The notes under the pieces were generated by a model. It was not told the origin of the DNA and made no database searches. It saw only the letters and a program-made list of their open reading frames with translations. The position numbers and the translations under genes were made by a program. From the NCBI RefSeq assembly GCF_018304765.1, contig NZ_CP072643.1, forward strand, positions 1 through 64,000: a stretch of 64,000 nt of DNA, given 5' to 3'. This document shows, one piece after another, positions 20,192-28,690 of the stretch; within the stretch, counting starts at the first letter, position 1; each line of letters begins with the position of its first letter. Source of the DNA: Chloracidobacterium sp. N (GTDB lineage Bacteria > Acidobacteriota > Blastocatellia > Chloracidobacteriales > Chloracidobacteriaceae).

Positions 20192-20734
20192 ATGACGAAA
20201 CGCATTCCGAAAGACATCCTCGAACGTGAAGTGATAGGGCTGAATCTGGCCGGGCGTACCCTGGCCGGGCAGTTGACTGCACCGGTCAATCTGCTCGTCT
20301 TTCTCCGGCACTTTGGCTGCGTCTTCTGCCGCGAAATGGTAGCCGATGTGCGTAACGCGGCCACGCAGGAAGCCAACTATCCGAACGTGGTCTTCTTTTA
20401 TCAGGGGACGGTCGAGCAGGGGCAGGATTTTTTTGCCAACCTCTGGAAGGAAGCCCGCGCCATCAGCGACACACCGCTGGTGTTCTACAAAGCACTGGGC
20501 ATTGAACGTGGCGGGTTGCGCGAGATGTTCGGCCCCGAAGTGTGGTCCTGTGGGTTGCGCGCCGTGGGCAAGGGACACTTCATCGGTCTGCCGGTTGGCG
20601 ATCCGTTTGTTATGCCCGGCGCTTTCCTGGTGTCCTCGGCCGGTGACGTTCTCTGGCAACACGACTTCAGGCATGCCGGCGATCATCCTGACTGGCAGGC
20701 AATCGTACCTGCTGCTGCCATCGCGAAGGCATGA
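20192..20734 (+). CDS. SelL/AhpC-TSA_2-like redox protein
   Basis: A 180-aa thioredoxin-fold protein. It has FLRHFGCVFCREMVADV, a CxxC at the position where SelL-type peroxiredoxin-like proteins carry UxxC or CxxC, then a long helical insertion and the C-terminal VMPGAFLVSSAGDVLW strand, typical of the family. Probable role: cytosolic thiol redox chemistry, substrate unknown. ATG at 20192 is chosen over the GTG at 20180. Its stop overlaps the next start (ATGA, 20731-20734), so these genes are translationally coupled. Confidence 0.82.
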   Translation: MTKRIPKDILEREVIGLNLAGRTLAGQLTAPVNLLVFLRHFGCVFCREMVADVRNAATQEANYPNVVFFYQGTVEQGQDFFANLWKEARAISDTPLVFYKALGIERGGLREMFGPEVWSCGLRAVGKGHFIGLPVGDPFVMPGAFLVSSAGDVLWQHDFRHAGDHPDWQAIVPAAAIAKA

Positions 20735-21495
20735 CGCGCCCGACAATCATTGCCGTTCACGGAAACGGCGGCGGCGCTTTCCGTTTTGCACGGGTGGAGC
20801 CGTTTTTTTCAGAAACCTCTCCGGTCGGCTTTACAGCCCTGACCCTGCCGGGCTTTGGCGGGACGCCACGGGACACTCAGTGTGTCACGCTGTCGGATTA
20901 TGCCGCGCATATTCAGGAATTCGTGACGCGCATTGACGCGCCACGCATCCTGCTCGGGCACGGCATTGGCGGTTCGCTGGTACTGGAGTATCTCCAGCAT
21001 TTCGCGCCTTCCGTCGCCGGCGTCATCCTGCATGCGCCGGTCGGTGCGCGGCTGGACACCCGCTGGTTTCCACGGCTGATGGCTTCCGAAACAGTCCGTG
21101 AACTGGGCAAGCAGATGTTGGCTTCGGCGCTGTTCCGCCCGCTGTGGAAGCGGTTGTTTTTTTCGCAGCCGGTCCCGGATGAGTTTCTCAACCGGTTTTT
21201 TGCCGAATACGGCACATGTGAGGCCTTCGGGCAGATGTTCGAGTTGATTACCGCCGGGTGGTTTGCCGGACTGAAGCCCGTCACGCTGCCTTCCGTCCTG
21301 CTGTGGGGCGCGCGCGAGCGGGTGCTACGACTCGATCAGGCGGCTGAATTTCGGGCCAAGCTGCCGGCAGCCACTATGGAAATCGTCAACGACTGGGATC
21401 ACTTTCCCATGGTTGAGCAGCCGGAAGCCTACGCACAAAAGCTCATGCAGCTTGCATCCAGACTCACGGCCGAACCGGCTGCCGCTGCGCACTGA
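20731..21495 (+). CDS. Alpha/beta hydrolase-fold protein lacking the nucleophile Ser
   Basis: A 254-aa alpha/beta hydrolase. The start has the oxyanion strand VHGNGGGAFRF, and the elbow reads LLGHGIGGS, so Gly78 occupies the place of the usual Ser/Asp/Cys nucleophile. The downstream LLWGARERVL supplies Glu rather than the usual Asp at the acid position, and NDWDHFPMVEQPE keeps the terminal His. The fold is intact, so the protein is either non-hydrolytic (binding, lyase or accessory role, as known for some members of the superfamily) or a pseudoenzyme. It is coupled to the redox protein upstream, and the next gene begins 43 bp downstream. Confidence 0.85.
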   Translation: MTRPTIIAVHGNGGGAFRFARVEPFFSETSPVGFTALTLPGFGGTPRDTQCVTLSDYAAHIQEFVTRIDAPRILLGHGIGGSLVLEYLQHFAPSVAGVILHAPVGARLDTRWFPRLMASETVRELGKQMLASALFRPLWKRLFFSQPVPDEFLNRFFAEYGTCEAFGQMFELITAGWFAGLKPVTLPSVLLWGARERVLRLDQAAEFRAKLPAATMEIVNDWDHFPMVEQPEAYAQKLMQLASRLTAEPAAAAH

Positions 21496-21538
21496 CGCGC
21501 CGAACGCGGTCAGCGAAACTGTTGGGACCGAAAAAGCC

Positions 21539-23803
21539 ATGCCGGAAACAGGTAACTTTGTTGTGTGGTTGGGGCGTTCGCCGTGGCCGACGCGGGTTGG
21601 ACCGAAGGCAGACTATCTCCACCGCGCAAAGGCGGCCGGTTTGCCGGTGCCGCCGGGTGTTCTTGTTTTGGAGGAAGTCCTGACCCACGGATTGGATCAG
21701 CGATGGATTCAAAACACAGAAGAAGGTTTCGTCATCGCCGACCGGGAAGCTCTTCAGAAGACGCTTGACCTTCCGCCGGTGGCTTCCAGAGTGGCCGTGC
21801 GTTCGGCTTTTTCGCGTGAAGATGGTGAAAGCCAGAGCCTGGCGGGCTGCTTCGCTTCCTTTCTGAATGTTCCCTCTCCAGAAGTCTGGCCGGCGGTGTG
21901 TCGGGTGTGGCATTCAAGCCGCCGGCTGGATGCGCCGTGCCGCCGCGACGTGCTCATCATGGCCATGGTTGACGCGCGTCACGCCGGAGTTGCCGTCACC
22001 GAAACCAGCCACGAGGATGATCTCGTCAATGTGACGGAGGGGCTGGGCGACCGTCTCGTGAGTGGGCTGGTGGCCGGTGAAACGCTCCATCTGCCCAAGC
22101 TGCGCGCCTTCGAGAAACCAACCGAAACCGGCTTTGCGGGGCGGTTGCAGCGGCTTCTGCGCGACGTACGCCGGGTGTTTGGGTCACGCAACTGGGATGT
22201 CGAGTTTGCCGATGACGGGCGGCAGTGCTGGCTGCTTCAGGTGCGTCCGCTGACGCGCCCGGTGATACGCAACGAGTGGTTCACCTATGCCAACCACCGG
22301 GAAATTCTGCCGCCGCTGCCGTCACCGTTGATGACGAGTCTCATCGCGTCATGTGCGTCTGACCTGTTTGATTACTACCGTGGGTTTGACGCACGTCTGC
22401 CGGAGCACCGGCCGTTCATCGAGGTCTTTGCCGGAAGACCCTTTATCAACCTGTCGCTGCTGACGGACATGATGCGTCTCTGGGGTTTGCCGACGCGCCT
22501 CGTCACAGATGCCATTGGCGGGCGCGACATCGGCGCACAGGGATGGCGATGGGGACGCCTGGCCCGCTCCCTGCCGGCGTTGATGCGTCTGGGGTGGGCG
22601 CAGTTGAGAGCACCGTCCGCAGCGCACCAGTGCATGGCCTGGCTTTCCGGTTTTGGTGATGCGCCACCTGAGACGGACAGCTTCGCCAACTGTGTACGGG
22701 ATTTGCAGAAGGTTTATACGGCGCTTGTCCGCGAGATGTTTTCACTGACCCAGGCCATGAGCGGCCCTCTGGCGCTGCTCCGCCGGCTGGGCGTGCTTTC
22801 TGCGCTGGCAGCGCGTCATGAAACAGTGACGACGCGCCTGCTGACCGATCTCGATCCGCTGCGTGAATATGTGCAGGCTCATCCCCATCTCACGGCTGCC
22901 CTGGCTGAAGGAAGGGTGCCCGAAGACGATGGCTTTCAAACGCTATGGCAGGCGTATCTTGCGCGCTATGGCTTTCGGGGCGTTTTTGAAAGCGACATCG
23001 CGTGCCCGCGTTATCACGAGCAACCGGAAACGCTGTTGCGCAGCCTGCTTGCTGAGCGTCCCAGGCAGGTGCCGCTGCCGCTGCCCTGGCTGGCGTGGCT
23101 GGTGTATCCCCTGTGGCAGCAGGCCCGCCGGGCACTCGCTGCGCGGGAGGCGTTGCGGCATACCGCCATGCAGACCTTTGACCGCATCCGGCGGCGGATG
23201 AAACGCCTTGCCGCGCAGGCCCTTCAGGACGGACGGCTGCCGGCGGCGGATGATCTTTGGCTTCTGGACATCGAAGAACTCCGGCAGCTCGACGGCGGCT
23301 GGTGTGCAACGCCGGACTTCCTGGCTGCGCGCCGGCAGGCACAGGCGACGCTGGCCGGCTATGCCTTCCCGGACGTGTTTCGGCGTTTTGATAACTTTTC
23401 GGCTTTTCTGGCCGTGCCTGCCGAAGGAAGCCGTCCGGCCGTCCTGCAGGGAACAGGACTGACCCGTGGTGTTGTTGAAGGACGCGCCTGGGTCTGCCAC
23501 ACACCATCTGTCCCGCCGGTTTCGACTGAACCGCTCATTCTGGTTGCCCCGGCCGTGGACGCCGGCTGGGTTCCGGTCTTTGCCGGGGTGGCAGGTGTCG
23601 TCGTTGAAATTGGCGGCGATCTTTCACACGGCTCGATTGTACTGCGCGAGCTTGGCTTGCCGGCGGTGACGAATGTCCGTCATGTGACGCGCGTCATTCG
23701 GACGGGCGACCGGATTCGGGTGCAGGCGGCGCTGGGCGTTGTGGAAATCCTTGCATCGGAGTCGGCTGTGACATCGCTTGCGTCGGTCGGCATACGCGGA
23801 TAA
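21539..23803 (+). CDS. PEP-synthase / rifampin-phosphotransferase-like dikinase
   Basis: A 754-aa dikinase-type enzyme. The N-terminal ATP-binding part (about 1-240) has KADYLHRAKAAGLPVPPG, VRSAFSREDGESQSLAG and WLLQVRPLTRP. A middle domain starts at ANHREILPPLPSPLMTSL and is typical of rifampin-phosphotransferase-like proteins. The C-terminal mobile His domain has GGDLSHGSIVLRELGLPAVT with catalytic His697. The family transfers the beta-phosphate of ATP through His to a small molecule. The substrate here is unknown; antibiotic inactivation is only one option. ATG at 21539 begins just before the conserved region; the frame is open upstream into the preceding gene but that part is not family-like. 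Confidence 0.8.
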   Translation: MPETGNFVVWLGRSPWPTRVGPKADYLHRAKAAGLPVPPGVLVLEEVLTHGLDQRWIQNTEEGFVIADREALQKTLDLPPVASRVAVRSAFSREDGESQSLAGCFASFLNVPSPEVWPAVCRVWHSSRRLDAPCRRDVLIMAMVDARHAGVAVTETSHEDDLVNVTEGLGDRLVSGLVAGETLHLPKLRAFEKPTETGFAGRLQRLLRDVRRVFGSRNWDVEFADDGRQCWLLQVRPLTRPVIRNEWFTYANHREILPPLPSPLMTSLIASCASDLFDYYRGFDARLPEHRPFIEVFAGRPFINLSLLTDMMRLWGLPTRLVTDAIGGRDIGAQGWRWGRLARSLPALMRLGWAQLRAPSAAHQCMAWLSGFGDAPPETDSFANCVRDLQKVYTALVREMFSLTQAMSGPLALLRRLGVLSALAARHETVTTRLLTDLDPLREYVQAHPHLTAALAEGRVPEDDGFQTLWQAYLARYGFRGVFESDIACPRYHEQPETLLRSLLAERPRQVPLPLPWLAWLVYPLWQQARRALAAREALRHTAMQTFDRIRRRMKRLAAQALQDGRLPAADDLWLLDIEELRQLDGGWCATPDFLAARRQAQATLAGYAFPDVFRRFDNFSAFLAVPAEGSRPAVLQGTGLTRGVVEGRAWVCHTPSVPPVSTEPLILVAPAVDAGWVPVFAGVAGVVVEIGGDLSHGSIVLRELGLPAVTNVRHVTRVIRTGDRIRVQAALGVVEILASESAVTSLASVGIRG

Positions 23804-23861
23804 GAATGCAGTTCCGGTCAACGATCCCAGTGCTGCTTCAGCTTTGTGGGGGGCTTTCTGT

Positions 23862-25073
23862 ATGCCGACACATCCGCTCACGATGTTGTGTCTTGCCAGT
23901 TATGAAAAAGGCGCGGAGTTTATGCGCGAGGCCAAGCGCCAGGGATGGCGGGTTTATCTGGTCACTTCGGAAAGCATCCGGGACGCCGCCTGGCCGCGTG
24001 AAAGCCTCGACGACATCTTCCTGATGCCGGATGAAAACAAAAAGTGGCGACTCAACGACGTGATTCTGGGGGTCAGTTACCTGGCCCGCACCCACCGCCT
24101 TGATCGCATCGTGGCGCTGGATGACTTCGATGTGGAAATCGGCGCGGCCCTGCGAGAGCATCTGCGCATACCGGGCATGGGAGAAACGACGGCGCGTTAT
24201 TTCCGCGACAAACTGGCGATGCGGGCCCGGGCGCGTGAGTACGGCGTTCCCGTGCCACCCTTTACGCCGGTGTTCAACGATGAGGTCGTCAATGCGTACC
24301 TGGCGGAAGTACCGGGACCATGGTTGGTCAAGCCGCGTTCCGAAGCTTCGACCATCGGCATCAAGCGCACGAGTTCTCCCGATGAAGTGTGGGAGATATT
24401 GAACCAGCTTGGCGACCGGCGTTCCTACCACCTGCTGGAAAAGTTCCTTCCGGGCGATGTCTATCACGTGGATTCCATTGTCTCGGAGCGGGAGGTGGTG
24501 TTCGCGGCGGTCAGCAAGTACGCGCGTCCACCTATTGAGGTCATGCACGATGGGGATGTGTTTGCGACGCGCACGGTGGAGTACGGGTCGGAGGACGAGC
24601 AGCAGCTTCTGGAGTTCAACCGCCGGGTGCTGAAGGCGATGGGGCTGGTACGCGGCGCGTCCCACACGGAGTTCATCAAATCCCATGCGGATGGGACGTT
24701 TTACTTTCTGGAGACTTCGGCGCGGGTGGGCGGGGCCAACATCGTCGAGTTGGTCGAGGCGGCGACGGGCGTGAACCTGTGGGCGGAGTGGGCCCGGCTG
24801 GAATGCGCGGAACCGCCGGAAACCTACCGTCCACCACAGGGACGGCGCGAATATGCCGGGTTGATCATTTCGTTGGCGCGCCAGGAGTGGCCGGACACCA
24901 GTGCCTACAATGATCCTGAAGTCGTCTGGCGGCTCAACAAGGCGTTTCATGCCGGCCTGATTGTGAAGTCGCCTGATTACGGGCGCGTCAGCCGCCTGTT
25001 GGATGACTACATGGCACGTTTTCGGGTGGATTTCTTCACCCGCCAGCCGGTGCCTGAACGCCCGACGGCCTGA
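23862..25073 (+). CDS. ATP-grasp enzyme, carbamoyl-phosphate/biotin-carboxylase-like
   Basis: A 403-aa ATP-grasp protein. An N-terminal pre-ATP-grasp region (MLCLASYEKGAEFMREAKRQG) is followed by FRDKLAMRARAREYGVPVPPF, WLVKPRSEASTIGIKR, the HLLEKFLPGDVYHVDSIV strand and the metal-binding FLETSARVGGANI near residue 290. Such enzymes ligate a carboxylate to an amine or thiol through an acyl phosphate. Together with the dikinase, hydrolase-fold and redox genes upstream on the same strand it looks like a small-molecule pathway. ATG at 23862 has a G-rich stretch upstream; the frame continues upstream over the end of the dikinase gene, which is unlikely to be coding. Confidence 0.82.
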   Translation: MPTHPLTMLCLASYEKGAEFMREAKRQGWRVYLVTSESIRDAAWPRESLDDIFLMPDENKKWRLNDVILGVSYLARTHRLDRIVALDDFDVEIGAALREHLRIPGMGETTARYFRDKLAMRARAREYGVPVPPFTPVFNDEVVNAYLAEVPGPWLVKPRSEASTIGIKRTSSPDEVWEILNQLGDRRSYHLLEKFLPGDVYHVDSIVSEREVVFAAVSKYARPPIEVMHDGDVFATRTVEYGSEDEQQLLEFNRRVLKAMGLVRGASHTEFIKSHADGTFYFLETSARVGGANIVELVEAATGVNLWAEWARLECAEPPETYRPPQGRREYAGLIISLARQEWPDTSAYNDPEVVWRLNKAFHAGLIVKSPDYGRVSRLLDDYMARFRVDFFTRQPVPERPTA

Positions 25074-25148
25074 TGCTTTCAAGGGGTATCTCAGGGATCA
25101 GCCGTGCCGTCCGACGGCGACTTGCCGGAGAGAACCAAAGCCCGGCCC

Positions 25149-25511
25149 ATGTTTTCAAGGATTTGGAATGCGCTCTTTCCAAAAGGCCGGCTGGCAAACC
25201 AATCGGCAGGCAAGATTTCGTTTGACGATGTGGCTGTTTCATACAGCCCGCCTGATGGTGCTGCGCGTCGCCTCGCCTGGGCAGACCTGCAGGCGGTTGA
25301 AATTGTCACCACCAGCGACGGGCCGTTTGCCGTGGATGTCTTCCGGGTGTTGTTGTCGGACGGTCCGCCGCTTTTCATTCCGCAATCAGCCGACCGTTCG
25401 GGCGTGCTGTTGAAACGCCTTCAGGAACTGCCGGGCTTTGACAACCACGCCTTCATCGTTGCGATGGGGTCAACAGATGACGCGCGTTTCCGGTGCTGGA
25501 AACGGGCTTGA
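25149..25511 (+). CDS. Small conserved-looking hypothetical protein
   Basis: A protein of about 120 aa starting MFSRIWNALF. The central region alternates strands and a helix (KISFDDVAVSYSPPDGAARR, DLQAVEIVTTSDGPF, DVFRVLLSDGPPLFIP, GVLLKRLQELPGFD), a compact alpha/beta or PH-like layout. No family is confidently recognised. A GTG at 25104 would add 15 residues. It is the last gene of the plus-strand cluster and converges with trpG, whose stop is only about 24 bp away. Confidence 0.6.
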   Translation: MFSRIWNALFPKGRLANQSAGKISFDDVAVSYSPPDGAARRLAWADLQAVEIVTTSDGPFAVDVFRVLLSDGPPLFIPQSADRSGVLLKRLQELPGFDNHAFIVAMGSTDDARFRCWKRA

Positions 25512-25534
25512 TTGAGTCCCGGACGCCAACAAGC

Positions 25535-26128
25535 TCACCCTGGCGTCAGCGCGAGAAAATTGGCCAGGATGCGCTGCCCCAACGGTGTTCCGATGGATTC
25601 AGGGTGAAACTGGACGCCATACACCGGCCAATCCCGATGCTGAAGCGCCATGATGATGCCTTCCACGGCGTCACGCGCGGTGACCATCAGGCAGTCCGGC
25701 AGCGTGGCTTCGTCCGCCACCAGCGAGTGGTAGCGCATGGCCGCAAAACGCGGTGGAAGTCCGTCAAACAGCGGCGAATCGGCTGTAATCACCATCTCCG
25801 AGGCCTTGCCGTGAACGATGCGCGGCGCCTGGACAGCGCGCCCGCCGTAGGCAACGGCAATCCCCTGGTGTCCCAGGCAGACGCCCAGAATCGGCGCCGC
25901 CAGCCCGGCGGCTGCCAGCAGAATGTCCCGACAGACGCCAAAATCACGCGGGTTTTCGGGCCGCCCGGGCCCCGGCGACAGGACAATGCGCGTTGGTCGC
26001 CAGTCCCGCAGGGTGGTTACGTCCACGGCATCGTTGCGGACGACAACCACTTCTTCGGCCGTCTGCATTTGCAGCATCTGGTACAGGTTGAAGGTAAACG
26101 AATCGTAGTTGTCAACAATGACGATCAT
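25535..26128 (-). CDS. trpG: Anthranilate synthase glutamine amidotransferase subunit
   Basis: A 197-aa class I glutamine amidotransferase. It starts MIVIVDNYDSFTFNLYQ and has LSPGPGRPENP, the catalytic Cys in GVCLGHQGIA, and His/Glu in VQFHPES. It provides ammonia to TrpE and may also serve PabB for folate, as in many bacteria. It is the third gene of the aroF-trpE-trpG operon, 25 bp after trpE. Length and all catalytic residues are normal. Confidence 0.95.
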   Translation of the reverse strand: MIVIVDNYDSFTFNLYQMLQMQTAEEVVVVRNDAVDVTTLRDWRPTRIVLSPGPGRPENPRDFGVCRDILLAAAGLAAPILGVCLGHQGIAVAYGGRAVQAPRIVHGKASEMVITADSPLFDGLPPRFAAMRYHSLVADEATLPDCLMVTARDAVEGIIMALQHRDWPVYGVQFHPESIGTPLGQRILANFLALTPG

Positions 26129-26153
26129 GGGTGTCAGGGCGGTTGGAGCGCCG

Positions 26154-27641
26154 TTATACCGGAGCCGGCCGGCCTTCCTGGGTGGAGTGCGGTGTTGGGG
26201 GCAGGGTTTGTCGTTCGGCCAGGTAGAGCGCCGTCAGGACGCTGCGGGCCTTGTTGCGGGTTTCCTCGGCTTCGAGTTGCGGCTGCGAGTCAAAGACGAC
26301 GCCGGCTCCGGCGTTGATATGGGCGATGCCGTCCTGCATGAGCACCGAGCGGATGGCAATGGCACTGTCCGCCTGGCCGGCAAAATCCACATAACCCACC
26401 ATGCCGGCATAGAGTCCGCGCCGTTCGGGTTCAAGCGTCGCCAGCAGTTCCATGGCGCGGATTTTCGGTGCGCCGGTCACCGTGCCACGCGGAAAACAGC
26501 TTCGGATGACATCAAAGGCCGTCAACCCCGGACGCAGTTGCCCGGTCACGTCCGTCGCCAGGTGCATCACGTGGGTGTAGCGCACCAGACGCGCCACTTC
26601 ACCGGTGGCGACCGTTCCCACCTGCGCCACCCGGCCGACATCATTGCGCGCCAGATCAACCAGCATCCGGTGCTCGGCCAGTTCCTTTTCGTCGGCGCAC
26701 AGTGCCCGGGCCAGCGCCTCATCTTCTTCCGGCGTCTCGCCGCGTGGGCGTGTACCAGCCAGGGCCCGCAGCGTGATGCTGCCCTGCCGCACCGTGACGA
26801 ATGTTTCCGGCGAAGAGCCAACGTAGGTAAAGCCGGGCGTTCCCGTAAAACGTCCGAACTTGAGGCAGTAGGCGTAGGGTGACGGATTGAGCGCCACCAG
26901 CGAGCGGTACACCGTAAATGGCGTCGCACTGATCCGACGTGAGAAGCGCCGGGAAGGCACAATCTGGAAGACCTCGCCGGCCGTGATATATGCGCGGCAG
27001 CGTTCAACCAGCGCGCCGAACGCAGCGTCGTCGAGCGTTGTCTCGGCATCGGCAAACACGTCGTGGCCGCGTAACGACGCTGTGGCATCGCGGAGCGGCG
27101 GGAGCGGCGTCCGGCGGCAGACCCGTTCGTATATCTGCTCGACAATGGCATCGCCACCATAGGAGACAATGTGCAGCTTGCGGTAGAGATGGTCAAACAC
27201 CACAAAGGTGTCATAGAGACCAAAGCAGCCGTCCGGCGCGGCATAGGGCATCGCCGCTTGGATGGGAATCCCAGCCAGACAGGCGGTGGTCCCATAACCA
27301 AGGTAGCCGACAAAACCTCCTTTGAACGGCAGCATCGGCGGCAATGCTGGCATCTGGTCAGTGACCTGGGCCTGCTCGCGCTCCAGGATTTCGCACAGAA
27401 ACCGCAGTGGGTCATCCGTCTGTGTCTGGCGCTCGGTCTGGCGGTGAAGGTCAGAAACCGTCACGCGCCGGTCCTGAAAAGCCACGACCAGACGCGGCTC
27501 GATGCCGATGATGGAATAGCGCGCCAGGCGGGCGTCACCTTCGGCGCTTTCAAGCAGAAAGGCCACGTCGGAAGCAGCGGCCAGTTCATGGTAAAGGGCT
27601 GCCGGCGTTACAGCATCTGACAACACGGTGAGGATGCTCAT
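26154..27641 (-). CDS. trpE: Anthranilate synthase component I
   Basis: A 495-aa chorismate-using enzyme. The LLES motif at about residue 29 is the tryptophan feedback site of TrpE. The C-terminal domain shows [67 protein letters not shown] and NAGAGVV. The Ala in LAGTRPRG favours anthranilate synthase over PabB. With TrpG it makes anthranilate from chorismate and glutamine. Its ATG overlaps the aroF stop by 4 bp, giving translational coupling. Confidence 0.95.
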   Translation of the reverse strand: MSILTVLSDAVTPAALYHELAAASDVAFLLESAEGDARLARYSIIGIEPRLVVAFQDRRVTVSDLHRQTERQTQTDDPLRFLCEILEREQAQVTDQMPALPPMLPFKGGFVGYLGYGTTACLAGIPIQAAMPYAAPDGCFGLYDTFVVFDHLYRKLHIVSYGGDAIVEQIYERVCRRTPLPPLRDATASLRGHDVFADAETTLDDAAFGALVERCRAYITAGEVFQIVPSRRFSRRISATPFTVYRSLVALNPSPYAYCLKFGRFTGTPGFTYVGSSPETFVTVRQGSITLRALAGTRPRGETPEEDEALARALCADEKELAEHRMLVDLARNDVGRVAQVGTVATGEVARLVRYTHVMHLATDVTGQLRPGLTAFDVIRSCFPRGTVTGAPKIRAMELLATLEPERRGLYAGMVGYVDFAGQADSAIAIRSVLMQDGIAHINAGAGVVFDSQPQLEAEETRNKARSVLTALYLAERQTLPPTPHSTQEGRPAPV

Positions 27642-28468
27642 GCCGCACGCTCCACTGGGCAGGGAAGCTGGCGGCCAACCGCCTGCGCCACACGGGCTGT
27701 TTCACGGACAAGCTGCTCCAGCTCATCGAGCGACAACGCCTGGGCGGCATCCGAAACCGACTGCTGGGGGACAGGATGGCATTCCACGATGAGACCGTCG
27801 GCCCCAACCGCCACGGCAGCCCGGGCAGCCGGGATGACCAGTTCCCGGCGACCGGTCGCATGGCTTGGATCAACGATGACCGGCAGGTGCGTCAGGCGCT
27901 TGAGCAGTGCCACCGCGCCCAGGTCAAGGACGTTGCGCGTGGCCGGGTCGAAGCTGCGAATTCCGCGTTCGCACAGGATAACCTGCTGATTGCCCCCGGC
28001 CAGAATGTACTCCGCTGCACCGAGCAGTTCCTCGATGGTGGCGGCCAGGCCGCGTTTGAGCAGGACGGGTTTGCGTACCTGCCCGAGCGCCTTGAGCAGT
28101 TCAAAGTTCTGCATGTTGCGCGAGCCGACCTGGAAACAGTCGAAGACCTCACAGGCGCGTTCAAGGTGGGCCACCGACATCACTTCACTGACAATGCCCA
28201 GCCCGTAGGCGCGCTTGATGTCGTGGAGAAGCTGGAGACCTTCGTCCTGAAGCCCTTGGAAGCTGTAGGGCGACGTGCGTGGCTTATAGACACCAGCCCG
28301 CAGCAACCGGATGTCGAGGCGGGTCAGACATTCTGCGACGGTGCGGAGTTGGGTTTCCGATTCGGCCGCACAGGGGCCGGCAATCACAACCATGGACGGC
28401 CCACCCACCGGGACACCGGCAATCGTGACCGTCGTATGTTGTGACGGGGAACTTTGGCGAACGAGCAT
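27638..28468 (-). CDS. aroF: 3-deoxy-7-phosphoheptulonate synthase (AroF, type I-beta)
   Basis: A 276-aa DAHP synthase. Motifs include [10 protein letters not shown], the [11 protein letters not shown] phosphate/PEP loop, [33 protein letters not shown] and the metal site [10 protein letters not shown]. There is no N-terminal ferredoxin-like or chorismate-mutase regulatory domain, so it is the short, I-beta form. It makes the first intermediate of the shikimate pathway from PEP and erythrose 4-phosphate. Pairing with trpEG in one operon suggests control by tryptophan demand. GAGGA lies about 10 bp upstream of the ATG. Confidence 0.95.
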   Translation of the reverse strand: MLVRQSSPSQHTTVTIAGVPVGGPSMVVIAGPCAAESETQLRTVAECLTRLDIRLLRAGVYKPRTSPYSFQGLQDEGLQLLHDIKRAYGLGIVSEVMSVAHLERACEVFDCFQVGSRNMQNFELLKALGQVRKPVLLKRGLAATIEELLGAAEYILAGGNQQVILCERGIRSFDPATRNVLDLGAVALLKRLTHLPVIVDPSHATGRRELVIPAARAAVAVGADGLIVECHPVPQQSVSDAAQALSLDELEQLVRETARVAQAVGRQLPCPVERAA

Positions 28469-28493
28469 GGCAGCAGGTCCTCACTGGAAATGG

Positions 28494-28537
28494 CCAAAAG
28501 CAAAACCGCCGACCCCCACGCTTGGGAAGGTCGGCGG
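28494..28537 (-). terminator. Intrinsic terminator / possible attenuator ahead of aroF-trpEG
   Basis: Read on the minus strand, a 9-bp perfect stem CCGCCGACC/GGTCGGCGG (28529-28537 with 28506-28514) is extended by CCC/GGG pairs and followed by TTTTGCTTTT. It ends only about 25 nt before the aroF start codon and 154 nt after the waaF stop. It may simply end waaF transcription, but its closeness to aroF fits an attenuator for the aromatic operon. No Trp-rich leader peptide is visible; a possible leader frame beginning at 28613 has a good ribosome-binding site but one Trp before the stem. Confidence 0.75.
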
Positions 28538-28690
28538 CTTCTGGAAAAATTTGGCGGAGTGTTGTTTCAATCGTCAAGCACGCACGCCAGCGCAGCCGGT
28601 CGAGCCTTCCCATTGAGGCTCCACCAATACCAATAGCCGCTAAACGTAAAGCTGCGTACGTGCATACCGGAAACGAAAGCTGAAAGTTAG

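Noticed and set aside
28284-28613. 109-codon frame overlapping the aroF start as a real protein.
   Set aside because: Most of it is antiparallel-frame overlap with aroF and it has no family; only its first codons could matter as a leader peptide.
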